From Rhizobium sp. Root1203 (GTDB lineage Bacteria; Pseudomonadota; Alphaproteobacteria; Rhizobiales; Rhizobiaceae): DNA of 64,000 nucleotides. The notes beneath the pieces were generated by a model. The model did no database searches, was not told where the DNA came from, and saw only the letters and a program-made list of their open reading frames with translations. Shown one piece after another: positions 7,974 to 16,508 of the stretch. How positions within the stretch are numbered: position 1 is the stretch's first letter; each line of letters starts with the position of its first letter. The stretch lies in NCBI RefSeq assembly GCF_001424945.1, contig NZ_LMCW01000001.1, positions 1,334 to 65,333 on the forward strand, in the 5' to 3' direction. The translations under genes and the position numbers were made by a program.

Positions 7974-9289
7974 CGGATATTGTTTCCCCCGCTGGCGTGG
8001 TCGTCTCCAAGGCGCCGGCCCGCCGCGACATCGGCATCAAGCGCCGCTACGCCGCTGAACGCCGGTTCCAGGCCTATGGCATCGCTGCCATTTCCTTCGG
8101 CTTGATTTTCCTCGCAATACTGCTCACCACCATCGTCAGCAAAGGCTACACCGCCTTCCAGCAGACGGCGATCACGCTGCCGATCGAGTTCAGCGAGAAA
8201 ACGCTGGACCCGAACAACAAGCGCGCCACCGATCCGTCGGTGCTTGTGGCTGCCAACTACCCGGTCCTGATCCGCGACGCGATGATCAAGATGCTGGGTG
8301 TCAACGCCGCCAGCCGCCCCGAAGTGCGCGACGCAACCGCGATGATCTCCAAGGGGGCTCCGGTCATGCTGCGTGACATGGTTCTCGCCGACCTGTCGCT
8401 GATCGGCAAGACCGTCGACGTCACCCTGCTTGCCGACGCCAACATCGACTCTGCCAACAAGGGCCAGATCGATCTCAAGGTTGACGAGAAGAACCGCAAG
8501 GTCAACGACCGGCAGGTCGGCTGGATGAACCAGCTCGCAGCCAGCGGCGCCCTGCACAAGGAATTCAACACCGGACTCTTCGTCAACGGCAACTCCAGCC
8601 GTCCGGAAGCCGCCGGCCTCGGCGTCGCGCTGATCGGCTCGCTCTACCTGATGCTGATCGTGCTCATCCTCGCACTGCCGATCGGCGTCGCCGCATCGAT
8701 CTATCTGGAGGAGTTCGCACCGAAGAACAAGCTGACCGACCTGATCGAGGTCAACATCAACAACCTCGCGGCTGTTCCGTCGATCGTGTATGGCTTGCTG
8801 GGGCTGGCAGTCTTCATCAATTTTGCAGGCCTCCCGCGCTCGGCATCGCTGGTCGGCGGACTGGTGCTGACCCTGATGACGCTGCCGACGATCATCATCG
8901 CGACCCGCGCAGCGCTGCGCGCCGTACCGCCATCCATCCGGGCCGCGGCTCTCGGGCTGGGCGCTTCGAAGATGCAGATGGTGTTCCACCACGTCCTGCC
9001 GCTTGCCATGCCCGGCATCCTGACCGGCACCATCATCGGCCTGGCGCATGCGCTGGGCGAAACCGCGCCGCTGCTTCTCATCGGCATGGTCGCCTTCGTG
9101 GCCAATGCTCCGACCACCCCGCTCGACCCGTCCACGGCTCTGCCGGTGCAGGTCTACATGTGGGCCAACGAAGCCGAGCGCGCCTTCACCGAGCGTACCT
9201 CAGGCGCCATCATCGTTCTCCTCCTGTTCCTGATCGTCATGAACTTTGGAGCCATCCTCTTGCGTCGTCGCTTTGAGCGTCGCTGGTAA
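7970..9289 (+). CDS. pstA: Phosphate ABC transporter permease PstA
   Basis: 439 residues. Second inner-membrane permease of the Pst system. Starts at the ATG that overlaps the pstC stop codon by four bases, which implies translational coupling. A membrane helix near 37-58 is followed by a large periplasmic insertion (about 60-215), then the permease core with six helices. The ABC-contacting loop reads [19 protein letters not shown]. As with PstC, the protein is far longer than E. coli PstA (about 296) because of the insertion, the DUF3333-type N-terminal extension I associate with alphaproteobacterial PstA. pstB follows after 14 bases. Confidence 0.95.
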   Translation: MTDIVSPAGVVVSKAPARRDIGIKRRYAAERRFQAYGIAAISFGLIFLAILLTTIVSKGYTAFQQTAITLPIEFSEKTLDPNNKRATDPSVLVAANYPVLIRDAMIKMLGVNAASRPEVRDATAMISKGAPVMLRDMVLADLSLIGKTVDVTLLADANIDSANKGQIDLKVDEKNRKVNDRQVGWMNQLAASGALHKEFNTGLFVNGNSSRPEAAGLGVALIGSLYLMLIVLILALPIGVAASIYLEEFAPKNKLTDLIEVNINNLAAVPSIVYGLLGLAVFINFAGLPRSASLVGGLVLTLMTLPTIIIATRAALRAVPPSIRAAALGLGASKMQMVFHHVLPLAMPGILTGTIIGLAHALGETAPLLLIGMVAFVANAPTTPLDPSTALPVQVYMWANEAERAFTERTSGAIIVLLLFLIVMNFGAILLRRRFERRW

Positions 9290-9303
9290 ACGGAGTAAAC
9301 ATC

Positions 9304-10119
9304 ATGAACATGTTGACGGAAGCAGCAGTTGAGAAGGCGCTTGATCAGAAGATGAATACCATTCCGTATAAGATGATCGGCCAGGACGTCTCGGTTTACT
9401 ACGGCGACAAGCGCGCGCTTTTTGACGTGAAGCTGAACATCCGCGAAAACACTGTAACGGCCCTCATCGGCCCGTCTGGCTGTGGCAAATCCACCTTCCT
9501 GCGCAGCCTGAACCGCATGAACGACACGATCGACAATTGCCGCGTCACCGGCAAGATTACGCTCGATGGCGATGATATCTACGATCCGGATATCGACGTC
9601 GTCGAACTGCGCGCCCGCGTCGGCATGGTGTTCCAGAAGCCGAACCCATTCCCGAAGACGATCTACGAAAACGTCGCCTACGGCCCGCGCATTCACGGCC
9701 TGGCCAAGGCAAAGTCCGATATGGACCAGATCGTCGAACAGAGCCTGCAGCGCGCCGGCCTCTGGAACGAGGTGAAGGACCGCGTGCATGAATCGGGTAC
9801 CGGTCTCTCCGGTGGCCAGCAGCAGCGTCTCTGCATCGCCCGCGCCATCGCGGTCAGCCCGGAGGTCATCCTGATGGACGAGCCGTGCTCGGCGCTCGAC
9901 CCCATCGCAACCGCGAAGGTCGAGGAACTTATCCACGAACTGCGCGAAAGCTATACCATCGTCATCGTCACGCACTCGATGCAGCAGGCTGCCCGCGTTT
10001 CCCAGCGCACCGCCATGTTCCACCTCGGCAACCTTGTCGAGGAAAACGATACCGACAAGATGTTCACCAACCCGGATGACCCGCGGACCCAGGACTACAT
10101 CATGGGCCGCTTCGGTTGA
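9304..10119 (+). CDS. pstB: Phosphate ABC transporter ATP-binding protein PstB
   Basis: 271 residues, peripheral ATPase of the Pst importer. Seen: Walker [10 protein letters not shown] (56-64), Q-loop [11 protein letters not shown], signature [14 protein letters not shown], Walker [14 protein letters not shown] and the switch His in [10 protein letters not shown]. These are canonical, and the QKPNPFP stretch is typical of PstB. The protein carries about 25 extra residues at the N-terminus relative to the enterobacterial form. It sits 14 bases after pstA and 43 before phoU. GGAGTAAACATC supplies the ribosome site. Confidence 0.97.
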   Translation: MNMLTEAAVEKALDQKMNTIPYKMIGQDVSVYYGDKRALFDVKLNIRENTVTALIGPSGCGKSTFLRSLNRMNDTIDNCRVTGKITLDGDDIYDPDIDVVELRARVGMVFQKPNPFPKTIYENVAYGPRIHGLAKAKSDMDQIVEQSLQRAGLWNEVKDRVHESGTGLSGGQQQRLCIARAIAVSPEVILMDEPCSALDPIATAKVEELIHELRESYTIVIVTHSMQQAARVSQRTAMFHLGNLVEENDTDKMFTNPDDPRTQDYIMGRFG

Positions 10120-10162
10120 TCTCCGGCGCTGGAAACCCTCAGGACATTCAAGGATAAGCCCT

Positions 10163-10876
10163 ATGGCATCGACACATATCTACTCCGCCTATGACGACGA
10201 CCTGAAATTCCTGTCCCGCCGTATTTCGGAGATGGGCGGCCTCGCCGAGCAGATGGTGTCTGACGCCGTCCGCGCCCTGGTCAACGGCGACACGTCGCTT
10301 GCCCAGAAGGTCATCTCGGACGACGTGATCCTCGATCACGCCGAGCGCGAGATCGGCGACAAGGCGATCATCACCATCGCCCGCCGCCAGCCGATGGCTG
10401 CCGACCTTCGCGAAATCATGGGCTCTATCCGCATCGCGGCCGACCTCGAGCGTGTCGGCGACCTTGGCAAGAACACTGCAAAGCGCGTCATCGCCGTTCA
10501 AAGCAGCGGCGTTCCGCGCAAGCTGGCCCGTGGCCTCGAACATCTCTCCGAACTGGCGCTCGTCCAGCTCAAGGAGGTGCTCGATGTCTACACCAGCCGT
10601 GCTGCCGACAAGGCGAAGTCGATCCGCGAGCGCGACGAGGAAATCGATGCGATGTACACCTCGCTCTTCCGCGAGATGCTGACCTACATGATGGAAGACC
10701 CGCGCAACATCACCAGCTGCACGCATCTCCTGTTCTGCGCCAAGAATATCGAGCGTATCGGCGACCACGCCACCAACATTGCCGAAACCATCTACTACAT
10801 GGCGACCGGCGCCCAGCCGGAAGGCGAACGCCCGAAGGACGACACCGCCAATACCGTTGGTGCTGTCACGGAATAG
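10163..10876 (+). CDS. phoU: Phosphate signalling complex protein PhoU
   Basis: 237 residues, cytoplasmic, two three-helix PhoU domains. It couples Pst transport activity to PhoR, and its loss leaves the Pho regulon on. Seen: the two family signatures of form (E/D)...(I/L)ERIGD: RIAADLERVGDLGKNTAKR in the first repeat and KNIERIGDHATNIAE in the second, both metal-binding acidic clusters. The start at 10163 (after AAGGATAAGCCCT) is chosen over an earlier in-frame ATG that would overlap pstB and encode no PhoU-like sequence. Fifth gene of the pst operon. Confidence 0.96.
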   Translation: MASTHIYSAYDDDLKFLSRRISEMGGLAEQMVSDAVRALVNGDTSLAQKVISDDVILDHAEREIGDKAIITIARRQPMAADLREIMGSIRIAADLERVGDLGKNTAKRVIAVQSSGVPRKLARGLEHLSELALVQLKEVLDVYTSRAADKAKSIRERDEEIDAMYTSLFREMLTYMMEDPRNITSCTHLLFCAKNIERIGDHATNIAETIYYMATGAQPEGERPKDDTANTVGAVTE

Positions 10877-10912
10877 CCGTTCCGGAACCGCGTCCCCAGG
10901 AGACCGAAACGA

Positions 10913-11596
10913 ATGATCCCAAGAGTTGCAGTCGTTGAAGACGAGGAAGCACTCAGCGTGCTTCTTCGCTATAATCTTGAGGCCGAAGGCTTCGAGGTCG
11001 ATACCATTCTGCGCGGCGATGAGGCCGAGATCCGGTTGCAGGAGCGAACGCCTGACCTTCTCATCCTCGATTGGATGTTGCCCGGCGTCTCCGGCATCGA
11101 ACTGTGCCGCCGGCTGCGTCAGCGCCCGGAAACCGAGCGCTTGCCGATCATCATGCTGACGGCCCGCGGCGAGGAGAGCGAGCGCGTTCGCGGCCTCTCG
11201 ACCGGCGCCGACGATTACGTCGTCAAGCCGTTCTCGACGCCGGAACTCGTTGCCCGCGTCAAGGCGATGCTGCGCCGTGCAAAGCCGGAGGTGCTGTCGT
11301 CTCTGCTGAAATGCGGCGATATCGAACTCGACCGTGAAACGCACCGTGTCCATCGCAAGAGCCGCGAAGTCCGCCTCGGTCCGACCGAATTCCGCCTCCT
11401 GGAGTTCCTCATGGCATCGCCGGGCCGCGTCTTCTCGCGTTCGCAACTTCTGGATGGCGTCTGGGGCCACGACATCTATGTTGATGAACGGACAGTCGAC
11501 GTCCATGTCGGGCGGCTGCGCAAGGCGCTGAATTTTTCCAATATGCAGGACGTCATCCGTACCGTTCGCGGCGCTGGATATTCCATGGAAGCCTGA
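10913..11596 (+). CDS. phoB: Phosphate regulon response regulator PhoB
   Basis: 227 residues. OmpR-family transcription factor that binds Pho boxes such as 5167-5195. Receiver domain 1-120 with acidic pair ED near 10-11, phospho-acceptor Asp53 (LILDWMLPG), T in MLTARGE and Lys in VVKPFSTPEL. The winged-helix DNA-binding domain (about 128-227) contains GPTEFRLLEFLM and YVDERTVDVHVGRLRKAL. Last gene of the operon, 36 bases after phoU, with AGGAG before the ATG. Its final codons form one arm of a hairpin (11587-11624), and a strong terminator follows. Confidence 0.97.
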   Translation: MIPRVAVVEDEEALSVLLRYNLEAEGFEVDTILRGDEAEIRLQERTPDLLILDWMLPGVSGIELCRRLRQRPETERLPIIMLTARGEESERVRGLSTGADDYVVKPFSTPELVARVKAMLRRAKPEVLSSLLKCGDIELDRETHRVHRKSREVRLGPTEFRLLEFLMASPGRVFSRSQLLDGVWGHDIYVDERTVDVHVGRLRKALNFSNMQDVIRTVRGAGYSMEA

Positions 11597-11624
11597 GGCT
11601 TTCCATTGGAAGCCTCAGGCTTCC
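11587..11624 (+). promoter_or_regulatory. Hairpin embedding the phoB stop codon
   Basis: Arms GGAAGCCTGAGGCT (11587-11600) and AGCCTCAGGCTTCC (11611-11624) are a perfect 14-base inverted repeat with a 10-base loop. The phoB TGA (11594-11596) lies inside the first arm. No T-run follows, and the true terminator is 17 bases further on. It probably stabilises the 3' end of the operon message. Confidence 0.7.
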
Positions 11625-11640
11625 AATCCGGTGCCAACGA

Positions 11641-11666
11641 AAAACGGGCCCGCGCGGGCCCGTTTT
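11641..11666. terminator. Bidirectional intrinsic terminator between phoB and gcrA
   Basis: A perfect 26-base palindrome with arms AAAACGGGCCCG and CGGGCCCGTTTT. It ends in T-runs on both strands, so it can stop both the phoB operon (plus) and gcrA (minus), whose 3' ends converge here. Confidence 0.88.
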
Positions 11667-11690
11667 CTTGTTCCTTATCCGGCTTCCGGA

Positions 11691-12224
11691 TCAGGCGACC
11701 CGGTTGGCTGCCCTGCGGCGCTCGTTGACCGGCTGGTAGGCCATGCGCTGATGGTAGGTGCAGTAGGGTGAGGAGTCAGGAGACTCGCAGCCGCAGAAAT
11801 GGAAGTCGTCCTTCAGTGGATCGCCGACCGGCCATTTGCAGGTGCGCTCCGTCAGTTCCGTCAGTCCGAGACGACGGGAGATCGGCAGGACCACGTTGGA
11901 AGAGGGGCGATAGCTCACCTCCTCGATCGCGTCGATTTCCATCTCTTCCTTCAGCATCGTCGCGCCCTGCTGGCGGGTGACGGTGCGGGTGGGAACGCGG
12001 GATGCATAGTTCGGAGCGCGCGGCGCCGACGTGGTGCGCTTGGGTGTTCTCGCGGTCGCCGCAGTACCGCCGGCCTTGGCGCGGCCCGGCAGGCACAGCC
12101 GGTGGACCTTGCCGATCACGGCGTTGCGGCTTACGCCGCCAAGTTGTGCTGCGATCTGGCTGGCGCTAAGGCCTTCGGCCCAAAGCTTTTTCAGTCTTTC
12201 AACGCGCTCGTCTGTCCAGTTCAT
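11691..12224 (-). CDS. gcrA: Cell-cycle regulator GcrA
   Basis: 177 residues. Alphaproteobacterial sigma-70 cofactor that activates promoters carrying CcrM-methylated GANTC sites. The N-terminus has the diagnostic WTDERVERLKKLWAEGLSAS and a helix-turn-helix AAQLGGVSRNAVIGKVHRL (about 25-43). A variable Ala/Thr/Arg linker follows. The C-terminal sigma-contacting domain holds CKWPVGDP and a Cys-rich FHFCGCES..PYCTYH segment. The ATG at 12224 has GGAGACAGGGGC before it. Its upstream region carries six GANTC sites, including one between the -35 and -10 of the best promoter candidate, which suggests GcrA/CcrM control of its own gene. Convergent with phoB, divergent from argD. Confidence 0.96.
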   Translation of the reverse strand: MNWTDERVERLKKLWAEGLSASQIAAQLGGVSRNAVIGKVHRLCLPGRAKAGGTAATARTPKRTTSAPRAPNYASRVPTRTVTRQQGATMLKEEMEIDAIEEVSYRPSSNVVLPISRRLGLTELTERTCKWPVGDPLKDDFHFCGCESPDSSPYCTYHQRMAYQPVNERRRAANRVA

Positions 12225-12357
12225 GCCCCTGTCTCCGCCTTAATTGCGTTGGTGTAGGCAGAATCCTTCACCGCTGCCCCGGACGCATCCGAAGCAACAA
12301 ACGCTTGCTCGATGTTGGTGACTAGTTCCGCCGCATGCAGTCTAGTAATTGAGTTTT

Positions 12358-12386
12358 AACCTAGTGTGAGGCCGACTCCGTGACAA
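12358..12386 (-). promoter_or_regulatory. Candidate gcrA promoter containing a GANTC site
   Basis: On the minus strand, -35 TTGTCA (12386-12381), a 17-base spacer and -10 TAGGTT (12363-12358). A GANTC site (12374-12378) lies inside the spacer and another (12387-12391) abuts the -35. The two sites are the arms of the inverted repeat CCGACTC/GAGTCGG. The -10 match is modest. The leader to the gcrA ATG would be about 125 nt. Confidence 0.5.
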
Positions 12387-12527
12387 GAGTCGGTTGAATC
12401 CCGGCGAATCGAATTTCAAGTTTTCCCCAACTTGCTGGGTGTGCGAGTCATTTCTGCAACAATAGCTGTTGATAGGTCCGCGCGACCCGAATGGCAGCTT
12501 GACGCATGCAGTAAAACCTCAGTTTTG

Positions 12528-12556
12528 TTGACATTGCAGTGCGAAAAGTAAATAGT
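12528..12556 (+). promoter_or_regulatory. Candidate argD promoter
   Basis: A perfect -35 TTGACA (12528-12533) is followed after 17 bases by AATAGT (12551-12556). Transcription would start near 12563, immediately before a GC-rich hairpin with a T-run, and argD begins about 90 bases later. Confidence 0.45.
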
Positions 12557-12563
12557 GCTGCTC

Positions 12564-12590
12564 GCCGCCGAAAGGCGGCATTTTTAATTT
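12564..12590 (+). terminator. Terminator-like hairpin in the argD leader
   Basis: Arms GCCGCC (12564-12569) and GGCGGC (12574-12579) enclose a GAAA tetraloop, followed by ATTTTTAATTTTT. The structure is that of an intrinsic terminator, yet it stands just after the best argD promoter and 62 bases before the gene. It may end an upstream small transcript, attenuate argD, or act as a 5' stabilising hairpin. Confidence 0.6.
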
Positions 12591-12651
12591 TTCGGACCTG
12601 CTTCTTAGCCGGAGTCCGGTAGCTCGTTTGCCAATGACAGGAGATCGCGCC

Positions 12652-13851
12652 ATGGCTGAAGCCGCGCCGCTTTATGACACCTATTCTCGTGCCCCGTTGC
12701 GGTTCGAGCGAGGCGAGGGCGTGTGGCTGATTACCGAAACTGGCGAGCGATATCTCGATTTCGGCGCGGGCGTCGCCGTGACCTCCGTCGGCCATGGCCA
12801 CCCTCATGTCGTCGGCGCCTTGAAGGAGCAGGCCGATAAGGTCTGGCACCTCTCGAACATCTATGAGATCCCGGGCCAGGAAGCGTTGGCCAAGCGCCTG
12901 ACCGCTGCAACTTTCGCGGACAAGGTGTTCTTTACCAACTCCGGCGCCGAAGCGCTCGAATGCGCGATCAAGACCGCGCGCCGCTACCAGTATTCCAAGG
13001 GTCATCCGGAGCGGTTCCATATCATCACCTTCGAAGGCGCCTTCCATGGTCGCACGCTGGCGACGATCGCCGCAGGCGGCCAGGAAAAGTATCTCGAGGG
13101 CTTCGGTCCCAAGGCGCCCGGCTTCGATCAGGTCCCGTTCGGCGATGTCGAAGCCGTTCGTGCGGCGATTACCAACGAAACGGCCGCTATCCTCATCGAG
13201 CCCGTGCAGGGCGAGGGCGGTGTCCGTCCGGCGACCAACGAGTTCATGAGGGCGTTGCGCCAGCTCTGCGACGAGAACGGCCTGCTGCTCATCCTCGACG
13301 AGGTCCAGACCGGCGTCGGTCGCACCGGCAAGCTGTTTGCCCACGAGTGGTCCGGCATTGCGCCTGACATCATGGCTGTCGCCAAGGGTATCGGCGGCGG
13401 CTTCCCTCTCGGCGCCTGCCTTGCCACGGCCGAGGCAGCCTCGGGCATGAAGGCCGGCACACATGGTTCGACTTACGGCGGCAACCCGCTCGCCATGGCC
13501 GTCGGCAACGCCGTGCTCGACGTCGTTCTCGAAGACGGCTTCCTCCAGCACGTGAATGACGTTTCCCTCGTCTTCCGCCAGGGGCTGGCATCGCTCAAGG
13601 ACCGCTTTCCCGATGTCATCGAGGACGTCAGGGGCGAGGGCCTGCTGCTCGGCGTCAAGGCCGCCGTGCCGTCGGCGGAGTTGCTGCAGGCGATCCGTGC
13701 CGCTCATCTTCTGGCAATCCCCGCCGGCGACAATGTCATCCGGCTGCTTCCACCTCTGGTCGTCACCGCCGACGAAGCCCGCGAAGGGCTCGTCCGACTT
13801 GAGCGCGCCGCCGAGAGCGTGCGCGCTTCCAAGGTCAAGAAGACGGCTTGA
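12652..13851 (+). CDS. argD: Acetylornithine aminotransferase
   Basis: 399 residues. PLP-dependent class III aminotransferase that makes N-acetylornithine in arginine synthesis; family members often also act in lysine synthesis. Seen: [17 protein letters not shown] cofactor loop, [17 protein letters not shown], the aspartate in [19 protein letters not shown] and the Schiff-base lysine in [16 protein letters not shown] (Lys near 247). The ATG at 12652 is preceded by AGGAG at 8-base spacing. argF follows after 47 bases with its own ribosome site, so argD-argF (and probably hslO) form an operon. Confidence 0.95.
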   Translation: MAEAAPLYDTYSRAPLRFERGEGVWLITETGERYLDFGAGVAVTSVGHGHPHVVGALKEQADKVWHLSNIYEIPGQEALAKRLTAATFADKVFFTNSGAEALECAIKTARRYQYSKGHPERFHIITFEGAFHGRTLATIAAGGQEKYLEGFGPKAPGFDQVPFGDVEAVRAAITNETAAILIEPVQGEGGVRPATNEFMRALRQLCDENGLLLILDEVQTGVGRTGKLFAHEWSGIAPDIMAVAKGIGGGFPLGACLATAEAASGMKAGTHGSTYGGNPLAMAVGNAVLDVVLEDGFLQHVNDVSLVFRQGLASLKDRFPDVIEDVRGEGLLLGVKAAVPSAELLQAIRAAHLLAIPAGDNVIRLLPPLVVTADEAREGLVRLERAAESVRASKVKKTA

Positions 13852-13898
13852 ACGGATAAGGTGCCCAGCCGGACGGCGGGCTTGATAGGTAAAGACAG

Positions 13899-14816
13899 AT
13901 GGCTTCCCCCAAACACTTCCTCGATCTCTCCGCAGTCACGTCATCCGACCTCCGGGTCATCATGAATGACGCCATTTCACGCAAGCAGGCGTTCAAGGCC
14001 GGCCAGGGCGACAAGCCGCTTGCCGGCAAGATGCTGGCGATGATCTTCGAAAAGCCCTCGACCCGCACGCGTGTTTCCTTCGATGTCGGAATGCGCCAGC
14101 TCGGCGGCGAGACACTGTTCCTGTCCGGCACGGAAATGCAGCTCGGCCGCGCCGAGACGATCGGCGACACGGCCAAGGTCCTCTCGCGCTATGTCGATGC
14201 GATCATGATCCGCACCACCGAGCATTCGCGGATGCTGGAGCTTGCGGAGCACGCGACCGTTCCTGTGATCAATGCATTGACGGACGACACCCATCCCTGC
14301 CAGATCATGGCCGATGTCATGACCTTCGAGGAGCATCGCGGCCCGATCAAGGGCAAGACGGTTGCCTGGACTGGGGATGGCAACAACGTGCTGCATTCGC
14401 TGATCGAGGGGGCGGCCCGTTTCGGCTATCGCATGAACATGGCCGTGCCTCTTGGTTCCGAGCCGAAGGATCACTATTTGAACTGGGCCCGCAATGAGGG
14501 CGCCGAAATCATGCTTGGTCATGATGCCGACCGTGCGGTCGCCGGCGTCGATTGCGTGGTGACCGATACCTGGGTCTCCATGAATCAGGAACATCGGGCC
14601 AGGGGTCACAACGTCTTCCAGCCTTATCAGGTCAATTCGGCTTTGATGGCGCAGGCCGGCAAGGATGCATTGTTCATGCACTGCCTGCCCGCCCATCGCG
14701 GTGAGGAAGTTACGGACGAGGTGATCGACGGTCCGCAATCCGTGGTCTTCGATGAAGCGGAAAACCGTCTTCATGCGCAGAAGTCGATTCTTGCTTGGTG
14801 CCTGGGTGCGATCTGA
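13899..14816 (+). CDS. argF: Ornithine carbamoyltransferase, anabolic
   Basis: 305 residues. Condenses ornithine with carbamoyl phosphate to citrulline, cytosolic trimer. Seen: carbamoyl-phosphate loop [20 protein letters not shown] (STRTR at 54-58), the [14 protein letters not shown] motif, a DTWVSMNQE segment of the ornithine-binding loop, and the catalytic [19 protein letters not shown]. Length is typical of the family. It lies 47 bases after argD in the same direction, and biosynthetic pairing argues against a catabolic arcB role. Confidence 0.96.
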   Translation: MASPKHFLDLSAVTSSDLRVIMNDAISRKQAFKAGQGDKPLAGKMLAMIFEKPSTRTRVSFDVGMRQLGGETLFLSGTEMQLGRAETIGDTAKVLSRYVDAIMIRTTEHSRMLELAEHATVPVINALTDDTHPCQIMADVMTFEEHRGPIKGKTVAWTGDGNNVLHSLIEGAARFGYRMNMAVPLGSEPKDHYLNWARNEGAEIMLGHDADRAVAGVDCVVTDTWVSMNQEHRARGHNVFQPYQVNSALMAQAGKDALFMHCLPAHRGEEVTDEVIDGPQSVVFDEAENRLHAQKSILAWCLGAI

Positions 14817-14909
14817 ACCATAATGGACGGCACATCTGGCCCGAAAGGCCTGGGGCCGCGCGAGCGGATGGGCACACCTGTCTGCCGCTCTGACGACTAG
14901 GAGAAGACC

Positions 14910-15905
14910 ATGGCAGAAGCAGCAGCCGCCCTCGGCGAGTTCGATTTCGCCGGCGACGATCACGTCGTTCCCTTTCAGGTCGAAGGCCTGGATGTGCGCG
15001 GGCGCGCCGTCCAGCTCGGCCCGATGCTCGATGCAATCCTTGAGCGCCACAGCTATCCCGCGCCCGTCGCCCGCCTGCTGGCCGAGGTGATCGCCCTGAC
15101 CGTGCTGCTCGGCACGTCGCTGAAATTCGAAGGGAAGTTCACCGTCCAGACCAAGGGCGATGGCCCGGTGGACCTGCTCGTCGCCGACTTCGCGACGCCC
15201 GAGAACGTGCGCGCCTATGCCCGCTTCGACCAGACGCTGCTGGACAAGGCTGTCGCCGCCGGCGAGACCGAGCCGGAACAGCTGCTTGGCAAAGGCATGC
15301 TCGCCTTCACGATAGATCAGGGCAAGTACAGCCAGCCGTACCAGGGCATCGTCGCTCTCGATGGCGCCACGCTGGAAGACATCGCCGGCACCTATTTCCG
15401 CCAGTCGGAGCAGATCCCGACGCGTGTCCGCCTGGCTGCGGCCGAACTGTTTGACCGCGACGAAACGGGCAAGCCGCGCCATCGCTGGCGGGCTGGCGGC
15501 CTTGTCGCGCAGTTCCTGCCCGAGGCGCCCGAGCGCATGCGCCAACCCGATCTCCACGGAGGAGATGGCGACACGAGTGCGGGCCATCACGCCGACGACG
15601 ACGCCTGGGCCGAGGCACGCTCGCTCGTCGAGACGATCCATGCCGACGAGTTGACCGATCCGTTGGTCGGTACCGAGCGGCTGCTCTTCCGGCTGTTCCA
15701 TGAGCGCGGCGTGCGTGTTTACGAGCCCCGCGCGGTGTTCGATCGCTGTTCCTGTTCGCGGGAAAAGATCAGGGGCGTCCTCAGAGGTTTTTCAGCCGAG
15801 GAAATTGACGCCAGCCAGGAGGAGGGGCAGGTTGCGGTCACCTGCGAATTCTGCTCCACGACCTATCGTTTCGAGGTCGAAGAACTGACGCAGGCGGCAG
15901 AATGA
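14910..15905 (+). CDS. hslO: Redox-regulated chaperone Hsp33
   Basis: 331 residues. Holdase chaperone switched on by oxidation and unfolding of a zinc centre. The N-terminal domain binds unfolded clients. The C-terminal switch has the four zinc cysteines as CSC (Cys280, Cys282) and CEFC (Cys312, Cys315), matching the CxC..CxxC pattern, in CSCSREKIRGVLRGF and VTCEFCSTTYRFEVEEL. It is longer than E. coli Hsp33 (about 292), with an acidic N-terminal extension and a His/Asp-rich insertion near 215-235. It follows argF by 93 bases with AGGAGAAG before the ATG. Its stop directly abuts the end of convergent apaG. Confidence 0.95.
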   Translation: MAEAAAALGEFDFAGDDHVVPFQVEGLDVRGRAVQLGPMLDAILERHSYPAPVARLLAEVIALTVLLGTSLKFEGKFTVQTKGDGPVDLLVADFATPENVRAYARFDQTLLDKAVAAGETEPEQLLGKGMLAFTIDQGKYSQPYQGIVALDGATLEDIAGTYFRQSEQIPTRVRLAAAELFDRDETGKPRHRWRAGGLVAQFLPEAPERMRQPDLHGGDGDTSAGHHADDDAWAEARSLVETIHADELTDPLVGTERLLFRLFHERGVRVYEPRAVFDRCSCSREKIRGVLRGFSAEEIDASQEEGQVAVTCEFCSTTYRFEVEELTQAAE

Positions 15906-16298
15906 TCAATTGAGGACTCTAAGCAGTCCGGGCGAGTCCAGGGAGAAGGCGGGTATCTCGACATCGAAGAACTCGCCTTCGGCCGTCTCCATCTGGTAGT
16001 GGCCGAACATCAGGCCCGATGGCGTGTCGAGAGGGCAGCCGGACGAGTACTCGTAGGTGTCGCCCGGTTCGAGCCGCGGCTGCTCGCCGACCACCCCGGC
16101 ACCGGTCACCTCGTCGACCACGCCGTTCTGGTCGGTAATGTTCCAGTAACGGTTCACCAGGCGGACGGTCAGATCGGAATTGTTGCTGATGACGATCCGG
16201 TAGCCCCAGACATACCGATCGTCCTCCGGGTCGGATTGCTCCTCCAGATAAAAGGGCTCGACGATCACTTCAATGTCTCGTGTCAGGGCGCGGTACAT
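15906..16298 (-). CDS. apaG: ApaG, Co2+/Mg2+ efflux-associated protein
   Basis: 130 residues, a single fibronectin-III-like beta sandwich found across Proteobacteria. The precise role is unknown; the name comes from linkage to apaH in enterobacteria. Seen: the family core [57 protein letters not shown] and MFGHYQM near the end. Length is exactly that of the family. It converges with hslO with no spacer, and metZ lies upstream on the same strand 210 bases away. Confidence 0.95.
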   Translation of the reverse strand: MYRALTRDIEVIVEPFYLEEQSDPEDDRYVWGYRIVISNNSDLTVRLVNRYWNITDQNGVVDEVTGAGVVGEQPRLEPGDTYEYSSGCPLDTPSGLMFGHYQMETAEGEFFDVEIPAFSLDSPGLLRVLN

Positions 16299-16468
16299 GC
16301 CTACACCTTAGTCAGAATACGTTACTGGTATCTTATAAGAGGCTCGACACGTCAATAAACCCGGCGCTGATCGCCTTTTAAATGCCCGTAATGGCGACAT
16401 TTTTTGCGTGCTTATACGAATCCTTGCCAGTCTGGCGCGAATGGCTGCGCTGCTGACGGATCTGGAGA

Positions 16469-16496
16469 CTGGCCGGACCGGTTGCGGTCCGACCAG
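16469..16496 (-). terminator. Possible metZ terminator hairpin
   Basis: An 11-base inverted repeat, CTGGCCGGACC (16469-16479) and GGTCCGACCAG (16486-16496), with one position that forms a G-U pair only in minus-strand RNA. It lies 12 bases after the metZ stop. There is no T-run, so efficiency is doubtful. Confidence 0.4.
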
Positions 16497-16508
16497 CGGC
16501 AGCGCTGT

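Larger units (their letters stand above)
12225..12651. other. Divergent gcrA/argD intergenic region, no gene seen
   Basis: 427 bases without a credible protein gene. Contents seen: six GANTC methylation sites (starting at 12261, 12374, 12387, 12396, 12406 and 12445), a gcrA promoter candidate on the minus strand, an argD promoter candidate (TTGACA at 12528, AATAGT at 12551) and a terminator-like hairpin at 12564-12585. A small RNA ending at that hairpin is possible but unproven. Confidence 0.7.

Noticed and set aside
13977..15701. Open frame of 574 codons on the minus strand
   Set aside because: Antisense across both argF and hslO; shadow frame.
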